Of a stretch of 64,000 nt of DNA, positions 17,987 through 25,357 are shown piece by piece. The DNA lies in contig NZ_CP115465.1 of assembly GCF_027912535.1 (NCBI RefSeq), positions 2,460,001 to 2,524,000 of the forward strand, written 5' to 3'. Under the pieces are notes generated by a model. The model was not told the DNA's origin, searched no databases, and was given only the letters and a program-made list of their open reading frames with translations. Source of the stretch: Brevundimonas sp. NIBR11. Lineage in GTDB: Bacteria; Pseudomonadota; Alphaproteobacteria; Caulobacterales; Caulobacteraceae. The stretch's first letter is position 1. Every line of letters begins with the position of its first letter. The translations under genes were made by a program, and so were the position numbers.

Positions 17987-19072
17987 ATGCGCATCGTTCT
18001 GGCCACTGACGCCTGGGAGCCCCAGGTCAACGGCGTCGTCCGCACCCTGACCCGGACCGTCGCGGAATGCCGCGCCATGGGTCACGAGGTCGAGGTCATC
18101 GAACCCAGCCAATTCCGCACCATTCCGGCGCCGACCTATCCCGAGATCAAGCTGGCCTTGGGGGCGGAAGAAGAGATTCGCGAAAAGCTGCGCGCGCTGG
18201 AGCCCGAGGCGGTCCACATCGCAACCGAAGGCCCGATCGGCATCGCCACCCGCCGCATCTGCGTGGAGTGGAAACTGCCCTTCACGACCAGCTATCACAC
18301 GAAATTCCCGGAATACATCTCGGCCCGGTTCCCGGTCCCGGTCCAGGTTGGCTACGCCTATATGAAGTGGTTCCACAAGCCGTCCGGACGGCTGATGGTC
18401 GCCACCCCCACGCTCAAGAAGGAGCTGGAGGAACACGGCTTCAAGAACATCTCGCCCTGGACGCGCGGCGTCGACACCGACCAGTTCCGGCCCGACCTCG
18501 AACGCATCTTCGACGATCTGGGCGGTAAGGACTGGCCGCGTCCCTACTGGCTGAACGTCGGTCGGGTGGCGGTGGAGAAGAACATCGAGGCCTTCCTCGA
18601 GACCGATCTGCCGGGCACCAAGATCATCGTCGGCGACGGCCCGGCCCGCGCCGAGCTTCAGGCCAAATATCCGAACGCCAAATTCCTCGGCGCCAAGTTC
18701 GGCGAAGAGCTGGCGCGCTGCTTCCGCGACGCCGACGTCTTTGTCTTCCCCTCATGGACGGACACCTTCGGCCTGGTGATCCTGGAGGCCATGGCCGCAG
18801 GCACCCCGGTCGCCGCCTACCCCGCCCACGGTCCCATCGACCTGGTCCCCGGCTCCAACGCCGGCGCCATCGACGAGGACCTGAAGACCGCCTGTCTCGA
18901 GGCGCTGAAATGCGACCGCGCCGCCACGCGCGCCTATGCCGAGAAATTCAGCTGGCGCGCCTCGGCCGAACAATTCGTGGCCAACCTCGAACCCTATCCC
19001 GAGCCGGATCGTGGCCGGTTCTGGCGTCGCCTGCGCCGCATCGCCCGCGTCCGCCGCCGGGCCGCCGCTTGA
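17987..19072 (+). CDS. Family 4 glycosyltransferase, glycolipid/mannosyltransferase type
   Basis: This is a 361-aa GT-B enzyme. The N-terminus has MRIVLATDAWEPQVNGVVRT, the acceptor-side glycine/asparagine loop of SqdX/MgtA/PimB-type enzymes, then YHTKFPEYI. The donor domain has GDGPARAEL and the EX7E-like VFPSWTDTFGLVILEAMAAG. Related enzymes build glyco(glycero)lipids or mannosylated lipids; the sugar is not known here. The C-terminus is Arg-rich. It is divergent from putA, with 107 bases between starts, and its stop overlaps the following methyltransferase as TTGA. Confidence 0.88.
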   Translation: MRIVLATDAWEPQVNGVVRTLTRTVAECRAMGHEVEVIEPSQFRTIPAPTYPEIKLALGAEEEIREKLRALEPEAVHIATEGPIGIATRRICVEWKLPFTTSYHTKFPEYISARFPVPVQVGYAYMKWFHKPSGRLMVATPTLKKELEEHGFKNISPWTRGVDTDQFRPDLERIFDDLGGKDWPRPYWLNVGRVAVEKNIEAFLETDLPGTKIIVGDGPARAELQAKYPNAKFLGAKFGEELARCFRDADVFVFPSWTDTFGLVILEAMAAGTPVAAYPAHGPIDLVPGSNAGAIDEDLKTACLEALKCDRAATRAYAEKFSWRASAEQFVANLEPYPEPDRGRFWRRLRRIARVRRRAAA

Positions 19073-19752
19073 TCGATCGCCTGTGGCGGTCGCTCCGCCG
19101 CCGGCTCGTGCCCGCGTACGGGCTGCGAAATCCGACCAATCGCCAGCGGTTCGAGACCGTCTTTCGCACGCGTCGCTGGGCGCTCGGCGAATCCGTCTCT
19201 GGTCCCGGATCGGATCGCAGTTCCGGCCAGGTCGCCCATGCGATCAGTGCTCTTACGCGAGCCTGTGACGAACTCGACGTTCGCTCCATCGCCGACATCC
19301 CTTGCGGCGACTTCCATTGGATCGACCAGTTCCTGAAGGACCGGCCCGGCGTCGACTACGTCGGCTACGACATCGTCGAACCCCTGATCGCCCGCAACCG
19401 CATCGCCCATCCCGACAGGCGGTTCGAGGTTCTGGACATCGTCGCCGAGATCCCCGCGCCCGCCGACCTGATCTTCTGCAAGGACCTGATCAACCACCTG
19501 TATGAGGCGGACGTCCGCTCAGCGCTCCGCAACATGGCGGCGTCAGGCTCGCGATGGCTTCTGATCACCTCGAACGCCGGGGCGATGAACGAAGAGCTCT
19601 ACATGTTCCGACCCGGCGCCTCGCGCGAACTGGACCTGCGGGCGGCGCCCTACAGCCTGCCGGAGCCCCTCTGGTCGGACCACTACCTCTCGCTCTGGGC
19701 GCTCGACGCGGTCGCGAAACGCATTGCGGAGTGGGACCGTCAGGCCGGCTGA
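19069..19752 (+). CDS. SAM-dependent methyltransferase (SPAM/Methyltransf_25-like)
   Basis: This 227-aa class I methyltransferase has the SAM loop IADIPCGDFHWIDQFL, an acidic second strand VDYVGYDIVEPLI, and the catalytic-region LIFCKDLINHLYE. A basic N-terminus (IDRLWRSLRRRLVP) may bind membranes. It has a TTG start at 19069 inside the TTGA overlap with the glycosyltransferase, so the two are probably coexpressed and may modify the same glycan or glycolipid. Confidence 0.8.
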   Translation: MIDRLWRSLRRRLVPAYGLRNPTNRQRFETVFRTRRWALGESVSGPGSDRSSGQVAHAISALTRACDELDVRSIADIPCGDFHWIDQFLKDRPGVDYVGYDIVEPLIARNRIAHPDRRFEVLDIVAEIPAPADLIFCKDLINHLYEADVRSALRNMAASGSRWLLITSNAGAMNEELYMFRPGASRELDLRAAPYSLPEPLWSDHYLSLWALDAVAKRIAEWDRQAG

Positions 19753-19810
19753 CCCAACACTCGCCAGCCTGCCATGCGATTGTTCGGCAAAGCAATTTCA
19801 GAGTGTTGGG
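19753..19810. repeat. Perfect 10-base inverted repeat with long loop after a stop codon
   Basis: CCCAACACTC at 19753-19762 is perfectly complementary to GAGTGTTGGG at 19801-19810, with a 38-base loop that includes a weaker GCC..GGC pairing. It starts directly after the methyltransferase TGA. There is no T-run after it, so it is not a classical terminator; it could stabilise the 3' end or be the end of a small structured RNA. The rest of 19811-20021 has no gene. Confidence 0.6.
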
Positions 19811-19911
19811 GCTCTATATCCGTCATGCCCTGCGGACGGCCCTATAATACCGGCCGCTCTTTGACATCGTCCGCATGGGACGCCGCTCCGCATCGCGCGG
19901 CCCGACCCAAT

Positions 19912-20000
19912 CCGACTTAACGGACTATCCTGACTCCAACTCGCAGAAGTCTGACGGGTCCGGTCCAAACCCGACTTAACGGACTATCCCGACTCCAATT
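19912..20000. repeat. Two 30-base direct repeats, 59 bases apart
   Basis: Copies at 19912-19941 and 19971-20000 share CCGACTTAACGGACTATCC and then GACTCCAA, with two substitutions. The second copy runs into a small hairpin (GACTCC at 19991-19996 with GGAGTC at 20004-20009). They lie just beyond the 3' end of the pstS-like gene on the minus strand. Their role is unknown; they could be remnants of a repeated element or tandem regulatory units. Confidence 0.65.
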
Positions 20001-20021
20001 TCCGGAGTCTGGTGAGTTCGA

Positions 20022-21083
20022 CTAGTCCGGCCGCGCCATCGGCGTCAGGGCCGTCGCGATCTGGCGCTGCTGCACCAGTTCCGCCTCCGGCAGGGGCACC
20101 AGGCCCCGGTCCTGCAGATAGCCGCCCCGGCCCACCGCCGCCTCGGAGGTGAACTCGATCAGGAACTCCTGCAGGCCCGGCGTCACGCCGATGTGGGCCT
20201 TCTTCACATAGATGTAGAGGCTGCGCGCCAGCGGATAGGTCCCGTTGGCGATGGTCTCCGGGCTCGGATAGACGCCGTCGATGGTCTCGGCCTTCACCGT
20301 GTCCATGTTCTGCTCCAGGAACGAATAGCCGAACACGCCCAGCGACCCCGGCGTCCGGGTCAGGGTCTGCAGGATGGCGTTGTCGTTCTCGCCCGAGTCG
20401 ATCCACTGACCGTCCTCGCGCACCGTATGGGCCAGGGCCTCGAACCGGTCCTTGTCGTCCTCCAGCGCCGCCACCGCAGGGATCATCTTGGCCCCGGCCG
20501 TCATGCCCAGTTCGACGAAGGCGTCGCGCGTGCCCGAGGTCGGTGGCGGGCCATAGACCTGGATCCGCTGGTTCGGCAGGGCCGGATTGACGTCCGCCCA
20601 AGTCCGCGCCGGATTGGGCACGAAGGTCCCGTTCGGACCCGGCGCCTCCTTGGCCAGACCTTCGTACAGGTCCTTCAGTTCGAAGTTGAAGCTCGCCCCC
20701 GTCCGCGAGGTCGCTACCACGATGCCGTCATAGCCGATCTTGATCTCGACGATCTCGGTGACGCCGTTCTCGGCGCATTTGTCGAACTCGGACTGTTTCA
20801 TCGGCCGAGACGCATTGGCGATGTCGGGCGTGGACGGGCCGATGCCGTTGCAGAAGGCCTGGATGCCGCCGCCGGTGCCCAGGGCCTCGACGCGCGGCGG
20901 GGCGCCTTCCGGGTTGTTGCGTCCGAAATTCTCGGCCACCCGCGTCGCGAACGGGAAGACGGTCGAGGAGCCAGCCGCCCAGATACCGTTCCGCTGGCCC
21001 CCGCCCTGCCCGCAGGCGACGAGGCTGAGGGCCATGACGGCGGTTCCGGCGACGAGGAGCCGGCGCGACAGTTTGAACGGCAT
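20022..21083 (-). CDS. PstS-like phosphate-binding lipoprotein
   Basis: This is a 353-aa periplasmic substrate-binding protein. The signal peptide ends at lipobox LSLVAC, so it is membrane-anchored. Phosphate-binding motifs of the PstS family are visible: AAGSSTVFPF, IANASRPMKQSEFDKC and TSGTRDAFVE. The start ATG at 21083 gives a clean signal peptide (MPFKLSRRLLVAGTAVMAL). It follows phnE by 35 bases as the last gene of a phnC-phnD-phnE operon. No pstCAB is in the window, so it may feed a distant Pst permease or supplement the Phn one. Confidence 0.88.
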   Translation of the reverse strand: MPFKLSRRLLVAGTAVMALSLVACGQGGGQRNGIWAAGSSTVFPFATRVAENFGRNNPEGAPPRVEALGTGGGIQAFCNGIGPSTPDIANASRPMKQSEFDKCAENGVTEIVEIKIGYDGIVVATSRTGASFNFELKDLYEGLAKEAPGPNGTFVPNPARTWADVNPALPNQRIQVYGPPPTSGTRDAFVELGMTAGAKMIPAVAALEDDKDRFEALAHTVREDGQWIDSGENDNAILQTLTRTPGSLGVFGYSFLEQNMDTVKAETIDGVYPSPETIANGTYPLARSLYIYVKKAHIGVTPGLQEFLIEFTSEAAVGRGGYLQDRGLVPLPEAELVQQRQIATALTPMARPD

Positions 21084-21118
21084 CAGGCGGTCTCTCAGGC
21101 GACGCGAAGTTGCGACGC

Positions 21119-21931
21119 TTAAAGCAGACGTTTGCGCATGGCTTGTGACAGCATGTCGATCAGCGTCACGGCGATGACCACGACCACCACGATGGCGGAG
21201 ACGTCGCGGAAGTCGAACGCGTTCATCCGATCGAACAGCACCTGACCAATACCGCCTGCACCGATCAGGCCGAGCACCGTGGCCGAGCGGCTGTTGGATT
21301 CGAACCGATAGAGCGCAAACGAGGTCCACAGAGGCGCGACCTGCGGGATCACGCCCCACACGATCTCATGGAGCTTGGTCGCGCCCGTGGCGCGCACGCC
21401 CTCGACCGGTCCCTTGTCGATCGACTCGACGGCTTCCGAGAACAGTTTGGCCAGCACGCCGGCGGTGTTCAGCGCGATGGCCAGAACGCCAGGCAGCGGG
21501 CCCAGACCCACGGCGACAACAAACAGCAGGCCGATGACCAGATCGGGGATCGACCGCAGCAGGTTCATCAACCAACGAACCGGCGTCACCAGCCAGATCG
21601 GGGAGACGTTTCGCGCCGCCGCCAGCCCCATGGGAACGGCGGCGAACACGGCCAGGAAGGTGCCCCACAGAGCGATCTGGACCGTCTCCCACATCTTCTC
21701 GACGAAGACGCGCCAGTCGGTGAAGTCGGGGTTGAGCAGCTCCTTGGCGAACAGCTGGGTGCTGGTCGCATTGGAGAACAGCTTGGACACATTGGCCAGA
21801 TCGACGTCGCCGACACTGTAGATCAGCAGGGCCAGCACCCCGCCCCAGATCAGGACGTCAAGCGCCCAGGCGCCCATCGACTTCGACGGGGCCTTGGGAA
21901 TGGCGCCGGTCGGAACTGCGGCGTCGGTCAA
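21119..21931 (-). CDS. phnE: Phosphonate/phosphite-type ABC transporter permease
   Basis: PhnE is the inner-membrane permease subunit of a PhnCDE importer. It has 270 aa and about six helices. The EAA loop that contacts PhnC is GVRATGATKLHEIVWGVIP. Other family marks are LLRSIPDLVIGLLFV and GLIGAGGIGQVLFDRM. The start is TTG at 21931, within a TTGA overlap with the phnD stop. The substrate could be phosphonate, phosphite or phosphate; no C-P lyase, phnX or ptxD gene accompanies it. Confidence 0.93.
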   Translation of the reverse strand: MTDAAVPTGAIPKAPSKSMGAWALDVLIWGGVLALLIYSVGDVDLANVSKLFSNATSTQLFAKELLNPDFTDWRVFVEKMWETVQIALWGTFLAVFAAVPMGLAAARNVSPIWLVTPVRWLMNLLRSIPDLVIGLLFVVAVGLGPLPGVLAIALNTAGVLAKLFSEAVESIDKGPVEGVRATGATKLHEIVWGVIPQVAPLWTSFALYRFESNSRSATVLGLIGAGGIGQVLFDRMNAFDFRDVSAIVVVVVIAVTLIDMLSQAMRKRLL

Positions 21932-22932
21932 GGCTGGACCTCACGCAGCGCACGCAGGCGCTGCAGCTCGGCCTCGGCGGCTGTGACCCCGGCGGTGTCG
22001 TTCTTGGCCCTGGCTTCCTGAAGCTGCTGGTCGGCGATCATCTCGCGGATCGGGTTCAGGTAGCTGTCATCCGCGGCGCGGAACTGGGAATACTCCAGCC
22101 CGGCCAGCACGCGGCGCTGACGGTCGGCCTCGGCGCCCGTGCCCTGGCCGTAAGTCAGGAAGAAGCTGCGGATCTTTTCCTTCAGCGCCGGGTCGAGGTC
22201 GTCGCGAACCAGGATGCCCGATTCCGGGATCGGCGGGCTCTGCCAGATCTCGGTGATCTGGGCCGCGATGGCCGGGTTCTGACGGGTCAGGAAAACGGTG
22301 TTGACCGTGTTGGAGGTCGCCACGTCGACCACGCCCGTGGCCACAGCGAAGGCGTTGGCCTGGTGGTTGGCCGAACGCACGGTGGCGAAGCACTGGGCCG
22401 GGACGATGTTCCTCGGGTTGAACAGGAAGGCCATCGGGGCCAGCGTCCCCGAGGTCGATTGGGCGTCGCCGATGCCGAAATCGAACCGCTTGCCACAGGC
22501 CAGGACCTGATCCAGCGTGATGCCCGAGCCGGTCTTCACGACCAGGGTCGAGCGATAGCTGTCCTGACCTTCCTTGTTGACCGTCCGCGCGATCACCTCG
22601 GCGTCGGCGCGGTCGATGGCTTCCACCGCCGGTTTGGCGGAGAACCAGGCGACCTGGGTCTGGTTGCCGCGCATGGCCTCGACCAGCACGGTGTAGTTCG
22701 AACCGAAGAAGGGCTCGACCTCGACGCCGATCGACTTGGACATGTCGTCCAGCAGCGGCTGCCACAGAGGACCGGCAGAGGCCTGGCCTTCGGCGGACAG
22801 GATTGAGAAGGTGATCTTGGACGGGGCGGCGCTCGACTTGGCGTCATCGCCGCCGCCGCACGCGGACAGACCGAACAGGGCCACGGCGGCGCCGACCAGA
22901 CCGGCCCGGCGGGTGAAGGAGGCGAAGGTCAT
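21928..22932 (-). CDS. phnD: Phosphonate/phosphite/phosphate-binding lipoprotein
   Basis: This is a 334-aa substrate-binding protein with a lipobox (FGLSAC), so it is a periplasmic lipoprotein. PhnD-family features include VEPFFGSNYTVLVEAMRG, VAWFSAKPAVEA, FGIGDAQSTSGTLAP and a hinge with VVDVATSNT. The C-terminus has a charged helical tail (QQLQEARAKNDTA). It is overlapped by phnC at its start (ATGA) and by phnE at its stop (TTGA), so all three are coupled. Confidence 0.92.
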   Translation of the reverse strand: MTFASFTRRAGLVGAAVALFGLSACGGGDDAKSSAAPSKITFSILSAEGQASAGPLWQPLLDDMSKSIGVEVEPFFGSNYTVLVEAMRGNQTQVAWFSAKPAVEAIDRADAEVIARTVNKEGQDSYRSTLVVKTGSGITLDQVLACGKRFDFGIGDAQSTSGTLAPMAFLFNPRNIVPAQCFATVRSANHQANAFAVATGVVDVATSNTVNTVFLTRQNPAIAAQITEIWQSPPIPESGILVRDDLDPALKEKIRSFFLTYGQGTGAEADRQRRVLAGLEYSQFRAADDSYLNPIREMIADQQLQEARAKNDTAGVTAAEAELQRLRALREVQP

Positions 22933-23747
22933 GCCTTGGTTTCCCAGAACGCGTCCTCGAACTCGGGACCGTAGATGTCGATGAGGATCTTGGTGTCGAG
23001 ACCGGTCGCCGGACCGTCGTAGACGACCTTTCCCGACTTCAGAGCGATCACCCGATCGCAGTAGCGAATGGCGTAGTCGACCTGGTGCAGGGTGACGATG
23101 ACGCCCATCCCGTCGCGCTTGTTCAACTCGACCAGCAACTCCATCACCTTGCGGGCGGAGACGGGATCGAGGGAGGCGACGGGTTCGTCGGCGAGAATAC
23201 CCCTTGCGCCCTGAACGAGGGCCCTGGCGATGGCGCCGCGTTGCTGCTGACCGCCCGAAAGGGTGTTGGCGCGCTGGGCGGCGTAGTCGGAGACGCCGAC
23301 GCGGTGCAGGGCGGCCATCGCCTTGTCCTTGTCGGCCGAGGGCCAGACACCAAACAGACCCTGCCAGCCCGGGAGGCGGCCGAGTGCTCCGAGCATGACG
23401 TTGGAAAAGAGGCTGAGGCGGCCGACCAGATTGAACTGCTGGAAGATCATGCCCAGCTTCTGGCGCGCGGGGCGGACGGCGCCGGTGACGCGGCCGTTCT
23501 TCTGCACGGTCTCGCCGAAGACGCTGATCGTTCCCGACCCCGCGTCGATCGACTGCAGGCCCGTGATCGAACGCAACAGGGTGGACTTGCCCGAGCCGGA
23601 CGGACCGATCAGGGCGACCATCTCGCCGACGGCGACGGAGACGGACACCCCATCCAGCGCCTTACGCGCGCCGAAGGTCTTGGACACGTCACGGGCTGAG
23701 ACCATCCCGCTAGGGCCGGTCGCGGAGCTGGCGGCGGATAAAGTCAT
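22929..23747 (-). CDS. phnC: Phosphonate-type ABC transporter ATP-binding protein
   Basis: PhnC is the ATPase of the PhnCDE importer. It has 272 aa. Walker A is GPSGSGKST, the signature is LSGGQQQR, Walker B is GILADEPVASLDP and the H-loop is VTLHQVDYA. The ATG at 23747 (MTLSAASSATG) is chosen; an ATG at 23705 (MVSARDVSK) would still keep the whole domain. It is the first gene of the operon and lies downstream of a Pho box at 23944-23961. Confidence 0.93.
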   Translation of the reverse strand: MTLSAASSATGPSGMVSARDVSKTFGARKALDGVSVSVAVGEMVALIGPSGSGKSTLLRSITGLQSIDAGSGTISVFGETVQKNGRVTGAVRPARQKLGMIFQQFNLVGRLSLFSNVMLGALGRLPGWQGLFGVWPSADKDKAMAALHRVGVSDYAAQRANTLSGGQQQRGAIARALVQGARGILADEPVASLDPVSARKVMELLVELNKRDGMGVIVTLHQVDYAIRYCDRVIALKSGKVVYDGPATGLDTKILIDIYGPEFEDAFWETKA

Positions 23748-24050
23748 GAACTCGCTGACGGCGGCTGCGGGACAGGCGCCGAATGCCGCGTCGCACGCGG
23801 TCCGGCAAGTCTTAATGCCACGCGGGCGGACACGGCGTCCAGCGCGACCGCTGAACGCGGCTCGCGACGCCGAAACCAAACATCGTCCGAACCCTGATCA
23901 GCGGGGGTTCTGGTCAGTCCCCGTCACGAAAAAACCTCTTTACATGACAGTCCCGTGACCCTACATGCGCTGCTTCCGGCGGACCCCGTAGGTCTAACGT
24001 TGCGCTGCTAACGCCGGTCTGGGTTTAACAATTACAGGGGTTTACGTGAA
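23748..24050. other. Divergent promoter region between phnC and a decarboxylase gene
   Basis: This 303-base stretch has no credible gene. It holds the Pho box at 23944-23961, an A-run at 23929-23934 and a mildly T/A-rich block at 23929-23945. On the decarboxylase side, AGGGG at 24036-24040 is a likely ribosome site for the TTG at 24051. Confidence 0.7.
23944..23961 (-). promoter_or_regulatory. Pho box (PhoB site) upstream of phnC
   Basis: Read on the minus strand, the site is GGGTCAC-GGGA-CTGTCAT. This is two 7-base half-sites spaced by 4 bases (11-base period), the second identical to the consensus CTGTCAT and the first weaker. It points toward phnC, about 200 bases before the start codon, so the operon is likely induced by phosphate starvation through PhoB. 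Confidence 0.75.
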
Positions 24051-25316
24051 TTGCGCACGTATCCATTTCCCCTGGACCTGGTCCGCGAGCGGTCCCCTGA
24101 GCGTCCTGTCGCCCTCGTGCGACCGCGCTCGGTTTCCGTAGCGGCGCGCTGGTTCCAGGACAATCTAAAGGCTGACGTCTTCTACGCCGTGAAGGCGAAC
24201 CCTTCGCGCTGGGTCATTCAGGCCCTCAAGGACGCCGGCGTCAAAGGCTATGATGCGGCTTCGATCGCCGAGATCGAGCTCGTGCGCTCCGTCGATCCCG
24301 ACGCGCGCATCGCCTTCATGCACCCGGTGAAGAGCCGTTCGGCCATCACCAAGGCCTATTTCGACCACGGCGTCCGCACCTTCTCGCTCGACTGCGAGGA
24401 CGAGCTGCAGAAGATCCTCGACGCCACGGGCGGCGCGACGGACCTGAACCTTCTGGTGCGCATGGCCGTCTCGGCCGACGGCGCGGCCTATTCCCTGTCG
24501 GGCAAGTTCGGCGTCTCGCCGGACCAGGCCCCGGCGCTGCTGCTGTCGGTTCGCCAAGCGGTCAAGGACGGCCTGATGGGCGTCTGCTTCCACGTGGGGT
24601 CGCAGTGCATGCGTCCGACCGCCTACCAGGCCGCCATGGCCCAGGTCGGTCGCGCCATCTCGCGCGCCGGCGTCATCGTGGACATCGTCGACATCGGCGG
24701 CGGTTTCCCCTCGGTCTATCCGGGCATGGTCCCGCCGGACATGAGCGAATACGCCGACGCCATCCATCGCGGCTTCAACGAGATGCCTGTGTCGGAAACG
24801 ACCGAGCTGTGGTGCGAGCCCGGCCGAGCCCTGGTCGCCGAGTCCTCGTCGGTCCTTTGCCGCGTGGACCTGCGCAAGGGCGATGCCCTGTACCTCAACG
24901 ACGGGTCATACGGCGCCCTGTTCGACGCGACCCACTCGCGCTGGCCCTTTCCGACCAAGCTGGTCCGGGACGGCGACAGCTCGGACGAGCTGAAGGCGTT
25001 CCAGTTCTACGGGCCGACCTGCGATTCGATCGACCATATGCCGGGTCCGTTCTGGCTGCCGGCCGATATCAAGGAAGGCGACTTCATCGAGATCGGCATG
25101 CTCGGCGCCTATGGCGTCGCCATGTCGACGGGCTTCAACGGCTATGGCGATCATGAGATCGCGATGGTCGATGACGCCCCCATGGCATCGCTCTACGGCC
25201 TGGCCCCCCGCTCCATCCCGACCGTGCGCACCACGGCCGAGGAAGCAGCCCGCAAGGTGGTCCGTCTGAGCCGCCCCAAGGGCAAGGCCGGTCAACGCAA
25301 GAAGGCGCGGCGCTAG
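24051..25316 (+). CDS. Fold type III PLP decarboxylase (ornithine/lysine decarboxylase)
   Basis: This 421-aa enzyme of the alanine-racemase-fold ODC family probably makes putrescine or cadaverine. The PLP lysine is in FYAVKANPSRW near residue 49; other motifs are HVGSQ, DIGGGFPSVYPG, CEPGRALVAES and the active-site cysteine in YGPTCDSID. The TTG start at 24051 has AGGGG 10 bases upstream. The last 30 residues are Lys/Arg-rich. Ornithine is the commonest substrate, but lysine or diaminopimelate are not excluded by sequence alone. Confidence 0.88.
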   Translation: MRTYPFPLDLVRERSPERPVALVRPRSVSVAARWFQDNLKADVFYAVKANPSRWVIQALKDAGVKGYDAASIAEIELVRSVDPDARIAFMHPVKSRSAITKAYFDHGVRTFSLDCEDELQKILDATGGATDLNLLVRMAVSADGAAYSLSGKFGVSPDQAPALLLSVRQAVKDGLMGVCFHVGSQCMRPTAYQAAMAQVGRAISRAGVIVDIVDIGGGFPSVYPGMVPPDMSEYADAIHRGFNEMPVSETTELWCEPGRALVAESSSVLCRVDLRKGDALYLNDGSYGALFDATHSRWPFPTKLVRDGDSSDELKAFQFYGPTCDSIDHMPGPFWLPADIKEGDFIEIGMLGAYGVAMSTGFNGYGDHEIAMVDDAPMASLYGLAPRSIPTVRTTAEEAARKVVRLSRPKGKAGQRKKARR

Positions 25317-25327
25317 AGCGATCAGCT

Positions 25328-25347
25328 CCCCGACGAAGACGTCGGGG
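25328..25347 (+). terminator. Hairpin after the decarboxylase gene
   Basis: CCCCGAC at 25328-25334 pairs with GTCGGGG at 25341-25347 across a 6-base loop, followed by GGTCGTTCGTTT. It lies between the decarboxylase stop and the convergent 809-aa gene. The T-rich tail is weak. Confidence 0.55.
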
Positions 25348-25357
25348 GGTCGTTCGT

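Noticed and set aside
19843-19848. Perfect TATAAT on the plus strand
   Set aside because: No matching -35 hexamer at 16-18 bases and it drives no gene; such hexamers arise by chance.
23913-23926. Possible second PhoB-like site with GTCA repeats on the plus strand
   Set aside because: The repeats are 10 bases apart and not 11, and the flanks do not match CTGTCAY.
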